A stretch of DNA of 64,000 bases from Sphagnum compactum (lineage: Eukaryota; Bryophyta; Sphagnopsida; Sphagnales), in the NCBI GenBank assembly GCA_965153455.1, contig OZ234498.1, forward strand, positions 19,964,001 through 20,028,000, read 5' to 3'. The position numbers were made by a program, and so were the translations under genes. Below, piece after piece: positions 36,301-49,807 of the stretch (position 1 is its first letter; the number at the start of each line of letters is the position of its first letter). A model generated the notes under the pieces. It made no database searches, had not been told where the DNA came from, and saw only the letters and a list, made by a program, of their open reading frames with translations.

Positions 36301-39300
36301 TAAGTTGTTTTGAGGCTTTCTTGTTGAGGTCACTAAAAAGATGGCATACTATCATCAAATTGGGGCGATAGATTTGTTTGGGAGTTTGGACGAATGATCT
36401 TAGCACAAACGAATCGTCCATGTTGTTAATCCAATGCCTTGGTCACCATACCACACCCCATTTGTGCCAATTCTACCTTCACAAACTTCACAAACTTGTG
36501 TGATGGCTTTGCTGGGACTTGGGGAGTGGGGGAAAATTGATGGACACTTATCCGAAGACATCTGCATGCGTGTTCAATGTTACTAAACACACCGTGTGAT
36601 GCGGCCTATTAAGTGAACATCATCAGCATGACGCATTGATGAGTGAAGCCGAATCTTTTACCCACATAATATCTTCCAGCATTGGTGGGGTTGGGTACAG
36701 GGACAATATATTCTTTGCAAAATTTGTCACTAAATGGGTTTTTGTATCATATTTTTGGGGTTGGGGTCCGGAGAAATTGTGTTGGCAAATTCGTTGCTCT
36801 TATATATTCACTTTCTTTTACACCAAAGGGTCGGGCCCAGCTTGACTTCAGTTCCCCGGAGCAAGGTTTTGATTCCATTTCCTTCCCAAAGGAGAATTGT
36901 TTTTGTCATTGCATGAAACACGCTGTCTTCCTTACTTGCCCATCACCCAACACACCTACCCACCCTTCATTTCCCAAGATTTACTACAAGTGTTGAAATG
37001 AGATTCATAATTGTAGGGAGTGTCTCACTAACCTGGCAACATGTCATTGGACAACAGCTCCTTGCATCTTTCTGCTGTGTGACATTTTCATACATCCCTA
37101 ATTCCTTTTTGCACATTCTTGGTCGCTGGTTGGTTAAATCTCATAACTCACTCTTTTGTGTCCCATTATCTGTAATCTTGGGACTTCCATGCAATCAATT
37201 ATATTCTATAATGACTCCATAATGGGCTAGTTACCAAGAATAGTCCCAACACTCACACACCTTGACTATTCATAGTAACCCATAATAGGGTGCATGCCCA
37301 AGATAAGGGGGGAGGCTTACTTGAGGATTTTTTTGGTTAGGGTTTGAAGGTCTTCCTATGGCTTGGCCATTCATAAACGTGTTTGCAAATTTTTTTGCAT
37401 GTGTGCTCTTCTCACATGTTGAAAGGAATTTTTTTTAAAAAAAACATGTTTCTTGTCATTGTGTCAACAGTTCCCATGTGTCTTTCACATGAGTTTTGAT
37501 TCTACTTACCAGACATACTCTCCCAAATCTTCCTTATGTTGTTCCCAGTTGCTCACATTTTATCCCATACCCTGTTCCTCACACAAATACCTATTCTTTC
37601 GACCTAGATAGATGGGCCAGATGGAATACTTTAAACCAAATCAATCTTGGGAGAGTCCAAAATTTGAAGACTTTTATCATGGAAAGCTCCAAAGCGGGCT
37701 TTTTTTTCTTTTCACTTTTGTGAGGTATGTGGGTTGGCTATCATTTACAATAGGGCCTAGCCACGTTGTTTTTGTTGTTTTGGGGGCACAAATCAAAGAA
37801 TTCATTGTGAAGAGAAGGAAACAACAGGGACAGCCCACCACCAAGCCAATGGGAAGCACAACCATGCACTCAACTCATAAAACTAACTCACAAAGCCCCT
37901 TTGAAGACCGCAAGAACACCACTTAATAATGTTACCCCTTCTATCACACATCACTTTGTGCATGCCCCAGCTTTTATCAATGTTTTTCAAGTGTTTATTT
38001 TCTCAATAGGCACATGCTTGCACAACTTCATGCACTTTGCCGAGGCAGTCCTTTCATAATCCACCAAAGCATCCCATCCCATATGAGCTTCTACCTTTTG
38101 TGAGCAGGCGAGCTTCCATTGTTAAATGCCTTGCCATTCCTTTCAATCCAAGCCAACTTTGCAATGGGCCAGAAAGTAAAATGCCTTTATGTTCTGGCTA
38201 TGACAACCTAGAAGGCGACTTCTAAATAAGACAAATTCAGAGATATTTATCTCCAAATATGGTGAATTTGGTGGATTTTTCTTCAAAAGTCTCTTTGGAA
38301 ACCTTTGTAGTCTGCCCCTTTTTTGTGTGGTCAAGTGCCAAATTTTCATCCCCAAAAAAATCATTGCTTCAAAGGTTCAATTTTATGTTTTGGTGTGATG
38401 GGCTAATTTAGGAGACCCATCACAAAAGAAATGTTCTAAACCTTCAATACCTACAATTTGGGTGACTTGTATTGTTGACCCACATGTGAACTCATTACAC
38501 AACTAATTTCTCTTTCCAAATGATTGTTTAATTTGACTATATTTCACAAGATAGGTCTGAAAAGTATGAAATTGACTCCAAAGAAATTCAATCGTGAAAA
38601 GTTTTCCAATAGTACTCTCAAAGTTTGCCTCCATTTCTTTAGTTTTTTAGTTTTATTTTCATGGATTTTTTTTACATAATTTTTATATTCAATTTTTTTT
38701 CATTAATGTTTGTTGTGTGTTTTTATGTTGATGTTTATAATTCTCGTTATCAACACATGTAAACCGAACAACATAATATCATCTTAACATAATGCTTACC
38801 ATTTAAACATTATGAAAACATCTGAAAACAAGATAAATTCATTTGCAACAAGTAGAAATTCAAGCCCAAAATATAAAAAACATAAACATAAACATCATGT
38901 GTAAAAAAAACTTACACAAATATAAAATAAACATGTAAACACAAAACATTATGCTTTGAAATCTCAAATCATCAAAAGGGATTTAAAATCGTAAAACTTG
39001 AAATTATATCTCACACACAAAACATCTGAAATTTTTACCCACTAAGATTAATTCCAAAATAACTTATTTAGTTTATGTACAATAACGAAGACATAAACAT
39101 ATAACTAAAAGTAAAACTCCTAACAAGGTTCATAAGTCGAAACATTACCAAATCATGTCAAAACACCTTACTCATTGAAGGCTTTCCAACAATACAAATA
39201 CACCGATTGACAAAATCTCAACATGACAAGGAAACAAAACAAACAACCCACATTCATTAGTAGATATATAAGCACCCCAAATCATATGGGGGTACTCATT

Positions 39301-39580
39301 CTGTTTCATATGAATTAGTTGGGGTTGCCTCACAAGTCCAATTTTTAATCTTTTTTGGCAATGAACCAATTTCATGGGCCCATCACAGAAAAACAGTTGA
39401 AAGTATAGAAGCTCCCCAAAATAGAACATCCTATGGAAAGATGAAGAGCCTCCCCCTTAGGCCCACCTATATAGGTGAGAAGGGGAGGACTTTGGGCAAA
39501 ACATATGGGATTCAAGTGAGGTGCTATTGGGAACACCTTTGGGGAACACATTGGGAACCTGATGGGAACCCATTGGGAAC
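33345..39580. other. AT-rich gene-poor region
   Basis: No gene supported. A (TA)n run lies at 35117-35139. Short open frames at 35.7-38.3 kb (up to about 104 codons) have no recognisable domain. Confidence 0.45.
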
Positions 39581-39589
39581 GAAGGACGA

Positions 39590-39815
39590 AGGAAAAAAAT
39601 CTCTATTTGAAAAATATGATTTCAACCTATGGGAAGGATTTCCCATGAAAAAAATAGCCTAAATATGCCAGATTTTTATTATTACTTCCAGTAAGTAGCC
39701 ACAAATATTCTTAAAAATTGATTTTTTCCTACTTCCACATTAGTACATGTGGCCAAATTTGGCTAAATCACTTTTGAGATGATAGCCACCTTGGCTACAT
39801 CACAAAATTGGAAAA
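39590..39815 (+). mobile_element. Palindrome-core MITE-like element
   Basis: Runs from atttgaaaaatatgatttc through aatatgccagatttttatta and gtggccaaatttggctaaat to ggctacatcacaaaattgga. Confidence 0.6.
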
Positions 39816-39898
39816 GGAAACCCCGATAAAAAGTTAACACTATGTACAAAGCCGTACAAAAGCCTGGTACAAGATACAACCTTTAGTGTCAGCTTATG

Positions 39899-40915
39899 TC
39901 CTTTGTGTGAGCTCCACTCTTCATGTGGAAGTTGGAATCCAGCTCCAAACACATACCTAACATACCTTTGTAAGTACTAGGGCCAGATTCTCAATTATTC
40001 ATTTCTTTGAGAAAGAGGCCTTTTTCTGTGTCTATCCAGCTGAATATTCAAGTTAACGCACTCATATGATGAATCCAATCCCAAAACATTCACTTCTAAT
40101 GAGGGTGGACCTTTGTGTAAGCTCCACTCTTCATGTGGATTCCACAAGTTAAAATTGTGGCCCCCAGCTCCAAACTCCAAACACATATCCTTTCCAACCA
40201 ACCCTCTTTTTCTATTGGCAAAAATATCACCAAAAGTAGAAATTCAAAATTCAAGTTTCTAAAATGAAGTGATTTTGGAGGTAATTATTTAATCGCCATA
40301 AGCGATGGGGAAAAAGAAAATAATAAAAATGAGCAGATTTCTATATTTGGTTAAAAGTGTATAGCCAAAAATATAAGAATATGTGATTAAAGATTTGTAT
40401 ATCATATCTGCTTTAGACCGATATTTGGCAAAATCTTTCTAAGGATGATCATCACTTTTTTTAACATCTTCCTATGTACAATTGCCATTTTGGCTATAGA
40501 CATCTTTCAATTAAATTTCACTCTCTCAAAGTTTCAGGATTTTGGTTTCCAAATTTGTGGAAAAGTTGGTGACACAAGCCCTAAAAAATAGCAAATCTAG
40601 TCAAAATTGCACTGAAATTCTCATAAACTTCTAAAATTTTCTAGAATTTTTTTGGTTGGAAAAACGACAAAATTTGTCCCAAAAAAATCATTGTGAGGAT
40701 CAAAGCCTCTGTTTTATCTTCAATAGTTGGCTCTTTAAAGTGACTAAATATTGATGAAAGTCAATACAAAATATTCATTTCCAAAAAAACACTCTTTGCA
40801 GGTACTAGGGTCAGGTTCCCAATGATTCTCTTTTCTTTAAGCAAATCCTTTTGTGTGTCTATGGGCCATGTATTCAAGTTATGGTACTCACATGATCACA
40901 GCATTTACTCATAAT
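39899..40915. repeat. Local duplicated blocks
   Basis: The block ctttgtgtRagctccactct (39899 onward) recurs at about 40110. The block gtactagggYcagRttc through gtgtctat and attcaagttaWSGYactca (39972-40070) recurs at about 40800-40900. The nested copies suggest repeated local duplication or insertion of one element. Confidence 0.55.
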
Positions 40916-41424
40916 AAGGGCCACTTTAGACAAGGGTACGGGGACCAATTTGAAGCAAACCTTCAATTGGACCCTTCTTCACATTTTTAAAAAAACATTT
41001 GTTCCTAAGGTACAATGAGTGTGTCTGAAAGCTTGGGGTTCAATTCGAGGGTCCAATATAAAAAATGTGTGATTGGCAGGTGAGAGGATTAGGTTAACCT
41101 TCGATTTTATTTTTTTAAATTCATTTTTTAATGCTATTTTTCATTCTCTTTCTTTTAAAAAAAAAAAATCTTATTACACACAATGAATGAGCATAGGCAG
41201 AAGACATTGTAATTGTCTTTTTTTTCTTTTTTTTAAATGCTCTTTTTTGGAATGAGAACTAGTTTACGTACTTTTAAAAATCTAAAGTCCTTTCCATTTA
41301 TGAAAATTGATGCTTCAACATTTCATTTTCTGCCCCACCTTTTGATTCACCTTCATTTCATGCATTTAGAAATATTAAAAATCCACTCCTTCTAACAACC
41401 ACCTTGTGAGACAAGTCCCTTTTT

Positions 41425-41690
41425 TCTCAATTTTGTGATGTAGCCACACTGGTAGCGATCATCCACAAGAGGAGTTAGCCAAATTTGGCTACAAGTCACA
41501 GAGGAAAGTGGAAGACTTCAAGAATCCTAACTACTATACTTTGGCAACCTCCTGGAACCTATTTTCTAAATTTTGGGCAATTTCAGAATTTTTTTCCTGG
41601 AAATATGGCAAACTTGGCTCATATTTTTATTCAGAAAAATCTTTTGTGTGAGTCACACTGGAATTTTATTTGACACAAAAGTGACAAAAA
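41425..41690 (-). mobile_element. Palindrome-core MITE-like element, well preserved
   Basis: The best-preserved reverse copy. It has tcaattttgtgatgtagcca, cgatcatccacaagaggagt and the perfect palindrome at 41476-41491. Further along are aagaatcctaact, ggcaacctcctggaac, an atatggcaaac word and tgtgtgagtcacactgg. It aligns end to end with 18860-19155. Confidence 0.65.
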
Positions 41691-43305
41691 TTTGTCACGG
41701 GGTTGGAGGTAGCCCATAGGAGTGGAGTGAATAATGGGGAATCCATGCCAGAGAGATTCTTATAAAGCATATAAATAACGTTTTTTCCTTGCTCACATGC
41801 TCGTGGAATATTGGAGGCACAAAGGCGGCTAAACTTGACTCTTTGGTTTCTACATACATAGGGTAGACTGGTCAGTAGCTGAACACTTAAGCGCACTTAG
41901 GGCAGACAGGATTCAAGGGGAGGGCTCTGTTGTTTCTGTTGTCCAAACAAACTTGAACCCCTCCTCTTGGCGCATTTGACACACTAACAATCGTGAAAAA
42001 CAGATTAAAAATGAAAAAGTTATGACCCCCCAAAGTAAAGAGGGTCGAGGACTAAAAACACAAACCACTGAACACTACAAAGGCCGATTCCCAAACACCC
42101 AAACAATTATTTGTATCTTGATCTGTTGTTATTTGTGTTCAAAGATGATTTTTATAACTTCAGGTGGCACTCATATAGCACACTAAATCATTTTAAATTA
42201 ATGAGAAATAAGAAAGTTGTGAATTTGAAATCCAAAAAAAAAAAAAACACAATTTGTAAGTTAGAAAGCTTTTTTTTTCTTCTTCTTATTTTTTCATTAC
42301 TCCTTTTCCTTTGCACTTCAAAGATGATTTCTAGAACTTGATGTAGCACTCCCATAACATTTTAAATCACTCAAAATGAAATGCATATGATGAAAATATA
42401 AATAAGTGTTTGATCATAGGCAGGCGATCGATGATAGGCTGATATACCCTAGGCTCTATGAGACTTTACTTTTTGATCAAATGCCTCTCATCAATGCCTT
42501 CTCCTATTGAAAAAGAAAAGTCACCCAATCACAAGCTAAGCATGACCATGTTCTTCTAAATTTCCTTCAATTGGGGCATGTCCCAGGGACATGTTAGGAA
42601 CCGCAATGTTTTGGATTTCCAATGAAAGGTTCCAATCTTGTAAACTGCCAAAAACATGACCAGCAATGTATTCGCTTTACATCATAAAGGTTGCAGTCTG
42701 TTTTAACTGCCATGGCACCGTGTACGGTAGGGGTGTGCACTGTTATCAAATAATGAGGTGAAGTGCGAGAGAAGAGCTGCCTACACCTTGTAGGTTGCTA
42801 ACTGTATATTGTGTGCGTACGTCTCACTGGCAATCAATGTTAAATAATTCTCAAAAGGGTTGATCAAAACAAATTGCATTTGGAGCTATGTTGCCAACAA
42901 TTCAAGAGAATTATACTCTATGAGTCTTAACAAAAACAAAATATTTTTGGAGCTATGTTGCCCACAATTCTAGAGAATCATACTCTTTGAGGTTTAACAC
43001 GATACATATACAGCCAAATGATGGTCCCTGCCACTAAATTATCAATATAGTCACAAAAGATTAGCTGTACCTTTGATAATTATTCCTGACTTGCAACAAT
43101 TTAAAGTATTCAAATGGGGGCTGCCAGATTCCATTTTTTAAATAGTAAATATTTTGACAAAAATTGTCAATTGTAAGTGATGTGTACCAGTATGTAGGTC
43201 TATTGGTTGAAGTTGTGATGTGAATCACATGTAACACCAGGTGATAATGGTCTATTGATATTCTTTCACCTCATAGACTAGGGCAGATTTGGTCCATAGA
43301 CATTA

Positions 43306-43701
43306 AAGTTATCCGTAAAGTCAGGCAGGCAATCCGGGGGCGAGAACGGTCAGTTTCGGCATAATAGGCCGTCAAATGTGTAACTGGGACAGAAATTTTA
43401 CAAAACTAAATAACTGGGACTCAAACTAGTTTTTCCACCAATTTTGGTGGTAAACTGAGTTTCATGCCCTCTTTCCTTTTTTTCTGAGCGCCTCCACTGC
43501 GGCTACATATGTTTTCACTGCTCCTACCTGTACAACTACTATAATTAATTCGAACCTTGTCCATTAAATGCTGAGTTTCAGCATTTCATACTGAGATTTA
43601 ATAAAATTTCCTTACTTTGCGGATACCACTGAAAGAGAGGATTGGGGGTGAAAGCAGAGGCGACAGGGGGGTGAAAAAGAGGATGACTTTATGGATAACT
43701 T
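43306..43701 (-). mobile_element. MITE, AGTTATCC-terminus family, copy B
   Basis: The terminal inverted repeats are AAGTTATCCGTAAAGTCA at the left and AAGTTATCCATAAAGTCA read inward from the right (17 of 18 match). TTA flanks both sides (43303-43305 and 43702-43704). The length is 396 bp, non-coding. It is homologous in reverse orientation to 21802-22190. Confidence 0.7.
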
Positions 43702-43909
43702 TTATTAGCCATTACCATAAAGTTATGGTTACTTTGGGCCTGACTCTGGTCCTCACTGCACTCACTTTACCTCTCTTTTGAGATATCCATAAAGTTCATC
43801 CCAGGGAGAATCATCTTCAAAATCAAAGATGAACTCTCACAAGTGATCGCCATAGTTTTTGTTAATTAAATTATGGTCTACTTCAGTTATGGTCATATAG
43901 ATTAGGAGA

Positions 43910-44510
43910 CTCCTATTAGGTAGAGGGCTAAACTAGGTTATGGCCTATCTAACTATGGGTTACCTGTCTACTTGCCCATGAGGTACCTACTAACCTATTC
44001 ACCCATGGGCTACCTACCTATCTATGGGCTAGTTACCTACTTATCCACCTAACTATGTAGGACATGGATGATGAAAGGTCTACATGGGGTTACATAAGGT
44101 TTACCTAGGGGTTACCAACAGGCCTACCTAGGTTAGGGGATATTTAAGGACTTCTTAGGAAGTTACATAAGGCTTACTTAAGGGCTATAAAAATATTTCC
44201 TAGGTTAGGTTAGAGGATACCTAAAAGTTATTAGATCGAGCTACTTAAGTAACCTAAAGGGCTAATTAAGGACTAAATAAAGATCACCTAAGAACCTACC
44301 TGAGTTATGGGCTACCTAAATAAAGGCATTATCTCCTTTTTGCGTTATGAATCAATCCCAGGTAACTTCTTAAATAACTCCTAGGTATCTCCTAACCTAA
44401 GAAATCTCTAGTTAGATCCACAAATAGGTTTTATGTAGTTTTTAAAGTAGCCTTTAGATATCCCATAACCTAGGTACATTCCTAGATGTCTCTCTAAGTA
44501 GCCTCCTAGG
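43910..44510. repeat. CTACCTA/TAGGTAG low-complexity region
   Basis: Degenerate ctacctaa, ttacctagg and related words on both strands, resembling 31960-33340. Confidence 0.65.
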
Positions 44511-44519
44511 TAGGCCCTT

Positions 44520-47500
44520 ATTATGAGGTGGTTTTGATTTGTGGTAACATCTGTAATAATAAAATATGTAGTTTATCAAAAAATAGTTACTTGAATAGAG
44601 TTCAAATTAATACTTATAGTAATAAATTTTACTAGTTACAATTTTGATTTGTATTAGTCAATTTTATTAGCCATTATTTTTTAACTTTTAAACAAGAGAT
44701 TTCAATAGGATTTGATATAGAATTTTGGGCATAATTCACATTTCGAACTTGAACATCAACAAGTTATTTTATTCTAAAACTTTGGCAAGAAAAACATATT
44801 CATTTGAGTTTGATTTACATATATAAATTTGTGTTTTGTTCAATTCTATTGTAAACTTGCTAGAATTTATGTTGGTGCACCTAAAGAAATGTACAAATCA
44901 AAGATGTTCACATGATAGGTTGTAGAAATTTGGATATATGTATAAATAAGGTCAATTAAAAAATAGAAAAATATTCCTTTTTCCATTTGATGACCATCCC
45001 AAGGAACGATTTTATTTCAATTTCTAGTTGTAACTATTGGTTGAATTTTTGTTAACTAATTTAACATAATTTTCTTTTTTTGGATTTTTAAAGTATAGAT
45101 TTTAATTTTAATTTTTTTTACCTTACATATTTGAAATAATTTGTTGATACAAATTTGGTATGACTTGTAAAAGAATTTAATTGTGAATACTTGGAGGTTT
45201 GGAATCTAAAAAAACATAGTGATTTTAATTTTTATAATTTTGTAATAAGGTTTTAAATGTTTAGATTTGTCACAACACATTTACATAAACAAATAGATTT
45301 TAAAAACACATCAAGATGTAAAAGGGTGGACATATAGTGCACTAAAAATAATATCAAAAGGTTTGTTAGAGAAACAAATGTTAATCAACCAGAGCAAGAA
45401 TTGGTGTTAGATCAAATGGACAAATTGAAAATACAAATTCAATTTGGATGTTAGAGGATGTTGGTCAATCCAAAAAATCAATCTATATGTGTCGAAAATT
45501 CACCAAACCAATGTGCAAATCCTTCTAAAAGGTGAAAGCATAATTAGAAAGGACTATTTGGACTATCACAATCATAATTTTTTTGGATTCAAAATGAACT
45601 TAAAATGGAAAAAAAATTCAACATTAAGATTATCAACATTTCAATTATTCATGTTACAATGGAATTTAATGGGAATTGTATTAAAAAATATAGATGAATT
45701 TTAAGAAAATAGTGGACTCATAACAAACTTTTGAATTAATGACATTACATTTGTTGTGAATATAGAATGAAAAATGTGGACTCAAAAAGTATGTTGGAAT
45801 AATGTCAAAATAAAACTTGAAAAATAAATCACCATCAAATGATGAATTGAAGAATAAGATGTAATGAAACTTTTCCAATACAAGACATTTTTATGTAATT
45901 TGTTTTTTAAATGTTGTGATTTTTGTCATTTCTTATCATTTATACTCAATTTCATATCCAAATATTTAAACTTTCATGTCAACTATTGGACTAATCACCT
46001 ATTTAATGATATCTTAAAGGTGGTTAATCAATAGTTTTGATCAAAAGCATGATTATAATATTTATATTTTGATCATTATTATAATTCTAAAAAATTAGTT
46101 TAAGATCAGTAATAAGATATTTTTAAAAACGACTATGTTTACAATTAGATTTATAGTCATATTATGTTGGACAACTTCCTTAAATAACTCAACATGAAAT
46201 GGTGTCGTGTCATGTCCACACCAACCATGTGTAATGTCCACATGGATTTACATTTAAAATATAAAATAAATAGGTTATTCATTTATTTAATTCTTGTAAA
46301 TGTAATTATCTATTTATTTGTTTAAAATTCAATCACATTATTGGTCATGTCATCAGTCACATCAGTGAAGTATGTAATCATCTTGTATTAAAGTATCTAA
46401 ACGATTTCGACAACAAGATGCCAGATAATTAATTAAATTTTAAATTTTAACTTTGATAATTGGTTTTTAATTCTAAAGTTTTTGACAAGTAATGGGTATA
46501 CAAAATAATAAACAATCCTTTTTCAAGGTTGTGCAATAGTTTAACATGTCTAAACTATTTTTATTTTAAGACTTAATACTTGAAGGTTTGCGGTTCAAAC
46601 TTGACAATTGAGTTTTTGATTTTATTAAAATTCAGACACAAATATTAAACAAAAATTCAAAAATTCAACAAAACAAAACATAAATTTATTTATGTCGAAT
46701 ATGTTCAAGTACTATGGTAATCATTTAGGACACATGTTTAGAATGTCATAAATATGAATTAAACCTTCATATCCATGGCCAGGATCGAACTCCTTAACCA
46801 TCCAACCAATATTTCAACTTGTGATATATTATGTTATCACATAAATATAAACATGTATATTTCAAATCTTACACATTGTCATATCATTATTTAATAAGTT
46901 CATAATGCAATTAATTTCACATTTTCATTTCATATTTATAATTAATTTTAATGTCTTACTCAATTTTAATATTTTAAAATTCTGATTTCGCTTGTAAATT
47001 AAATGAAATGTATAATATGTGACTTTATCTAATATTTAATATTTATAATAAAATATTTCTTTTCAAAATTTCAAGTTCAATATTTAAAATCTTTGTCAAT
47101 ACATTTCAATAATTTTTAATAATTAAGTTAAATTATTTTTAAATATATATTTTGGGTCCATAAATTAAATTTATACTTAAAATTAAGGTTATGAAGTTAA
47201 ATAATAACTTACAAAGTAAATAGATTCCACAATTTAAAATATTTATTTCACAAATTTCATTGTAAATTTTTCAATTATAAACATACACGTAAATATCACG
47301 TGACTTAATTTTTTAATTAAATTTAATTATCATTGATTAAACCTTCATACATGTGTGCATGACATTTGTAAAAATAATGAACTAAAATATAACATTTTTA
47401 TACATCCCAAAAAAAAATTCATTTGAATTTCATATACACATGTTTTGAATTTTCATGTAATGCACATGTGATTATTGCCATTACAGAACAACCTATGAAT

Positions 47501-48600
47501 TTTTTTATGAATGTAAGTTATTAAATTTTATGATGTATTATGCCAATTATTATCTGCATTTTTTATTAACTCACAATGTACAACTAGGTTATGACTAGAA
47601 TTATGGTAATTTGATTACATATTCACACCGTGTGGCAAAATTACACGTGTTAAATATAAAATGATGGACATTATTTTCCATATCATATCTTACATAATAT
47701 TACAAGTTGTTTAGTAGGTGGTTGCATAAGACACCAATCCTTCTAATATCAAATGCCATATCGTAATGCCATATGTTACATCATGTCATAGGTGTTGTTG
47801 TTGGCTAGTCATTAAAAAAACTTTACATCTTTAACTTGAGTGTATATAAAATTGAATAGATGCCCCCATTATGTTAAACATCCATTCCATTTATCCATTA
47901 GTTGTAAAAATCATTAGATGTAAAGTTACACATATTGCCAAATAAGCTAGATAGTTGCAAATATGGTTCAAAGTTGTATGATGAGGCTAGATGGTCAACA
48001 GATCTTGAACAAATGGTTCAAATGTAAAACAAAGGAATTTCAACTTTTCACTATGATGTCAAATATTAACTTTTTCAAAGGGGTATTGGTGCACAACCTA
48101 TAAATCAACAAAAACCAAAGGATGGATGACTTGTACAAGAAGTTGTACAAGTTCATAAGGAGTAAATTGAAGTATTGGAATTTGTCATATGGAAAATTTT
48201 GTGTAATTTTTTGTTTAAATGTTGGAAAAGAAATTGAGTGGGATGTTGGCATTTCCCTCCAAATTTTCAACCCTACACATCACAATTGAAGGTCACTTGT
48301 CTCTTTTCAGTTGGGACCAAAAATCTGGAAGGATCTATATGCAGACCCTTCTCCTATACATATGGCCAACTAGGTAGAAGGATTAAATGGAATTTGAATT
48401 CATATGACAGCAAATTCCACGATCTATTGATTTTGTTTCCAAATTTGGATGTACAATAATTTCCATTGGATTTGGATGCCCCCATGTAAAATCCAAAATC
48501 CTGTATGCCAGGTTGGAGATTACGTATAATGGCACACTCAAGGCATTAAGTTCATAAGTAAATCGAGGGCGGCTTAGGAAATGGAGACAGACTTTGCAGA
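44520..48600. other. AT-rich gene-poor region
   Basis: Very AT-rich, with no coding region that I can support. A tRNA-like B-box word (GAGTTCGATCC on the minus strand, about 46784-46794) has no matching cloverleaf around it. Confidence 0.5.
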
Positions 48601-48637
48601 GTTTAATAACAGAAGTAAAACACATGATGGACGTAGC

Positions 48638-48719
48638 GTGCTCGTGCCGGAGTGGTTATCGGGCATGACTAGAAATCATGTGGGCTCTGCCCGCGCAGGT
48701 TCGAATCCTGCCGAGCACG
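48638..48719 (+). tRNA. tRNA-Ser (anticodon AGA)
   Basis: A complete 82-nt cloverleaf. Acceptor arm GTGCTCG (48638-48644) pairs with CGAGCAC (48712-48718), with discriminator G. The anticodon stem is CATGA/TCATG with loop CTAGAAA, anticodon AGA at 48671-48673. There is a long class II variable arm (tgggctctgcccg) and a T arm GCAGG-TTCGAAT-CCTGC. It has no intron and no encoded CCA. The internal A box (TGCCGGAGTGG) and B box (GGTTCGAATCC) are intact, and a T-run (48741-48747) can terminate Pol III. It reads UCN serine codons after A34 deamination. Confidence 0.97.
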
Positions 48720-49114
48720 AACACAATTTGCACTCTTTTCTTTTTTTGTTTTGATTCCAAGTACCGAAGAGGAACCATTTTTTGGTCTTATGGGTTCGCT
48801 GAGAGTGGGCATAACTCTTTCAAGCAAATCTGAGAGTATACATAATACATACCTCTTTACTAAAATCAGTTTGCAGTTTCCAATGAGCAAATTATCCAAG
48901 TTTTGATCTCTTAGCACATTCACAATTTTCTGATGACATGTCCAGGTTGAAGGATGTGAACCTGTTCACGAGCAGAAAATAACTTCGAGGCCATCGGAAA
49001 TCCGATGGCACAATGCTCGTGGATTACACCATTCTTTACTGCTTAGGAACTTGGCTAAATCCTAAAGAGAAAATTACGAATTTTATTTAAAATCCACAAT
49101 CACTTTCCATTTGC

Positions 49115-49807
49115 TCAAGGAATCATGGCATGTGCATAATCTAGATACCCAACCAAGATATCAAACATGGATTCTTCAAAAGGAAACTGAAATATACCCA
49201 TCAGAGCATGATTCTTTGGCTGACATTTAGGTGGCTTCTTCTTGGTGAAGACGAAAGTAACCCCTGAAAAGTCCACACTGGGTTTCTTCCTTGCAGTGCT
49301 AGGCTCTTATGTGCATATCCTAGCCAGAATTAAATGATTTAACTTATGAGGTTGAATAATTTGCTCTACCTCCATTCATGTTCCAGAGTTAATTGCAACA
49401 GATATCTGAAATTGCAGGATGAATACCAACAAATCAACTTGTTTCAGAATCCCGTATAATGCTTGACTTCCTGCATACTCTAAACCCTAATCTTTGCAGT
49501 CTATATGAGGAACAATTTTATGCTTAGAAAACAAGTTTGGTACCTCAGAGTGATTTTTATGCTGCCAGGGGATCTTGCCACAATGGTCTGACAATTCATT
49601 GCATAATTAGTCCAAGAATCGTGTTGTGGAATGTCTCTAAAAACCTACCTGCACACCTCTCCCTCTTGTCAACATTCCTTCCTAGTTGATCTGAATTGAA
49701 AGAGTCAATCACCAACCAGCACTTCAGAAAAGAAAAAGAGCCATCTGCCCTCATTTCATTGTCTTTGGTTTCCACAGCATCATCTGCACTTTTTTGACAA
49801 TTTTCTT
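49115..49807 (-). CDS. C-terminal two exons of an unidentified protein
   Basis: Exon 49649-49807 (phase 2 start, ends ...RERCA plus one base, strong donor CAG|gtaggt) splices in phase to exon 49115-49305 (acceptor cataag), which ends in TGA. The joined part gives about 115 aa. It has an acidic stretch (QKSADDAVETKDNEMRADG), then FLKCWLVIDSF, a basic part (VTFVFTKKKPPKCQPK) and a hydrophobic end (ESMFDILVGYLDYAHAMIP). Composition and splice phase suggest real coding sequence, but I do not recognise the family. Upstream exons probably exist. A weak candidate reading VQLENEARERELPL lies at about 50030-50110, but its junction does not fit. It lies downstream of HPP on the same strand, so alternative 3' exons of that gene cannot be ruled out. 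Confidence 0.45.

Noticed and set aside
46784-46794. tRNA or SINE suggested by a B-box-like word
   Set aside because: No A box at the right distance and no cloverleaf can be drawn.
48669-48923. Minus-strand frame ending RVRARQDSNLRGQSPHDF
   Set aside because: Its end is the antisense of tRNA-Ser; such peptides are classic tRNA artefacts.
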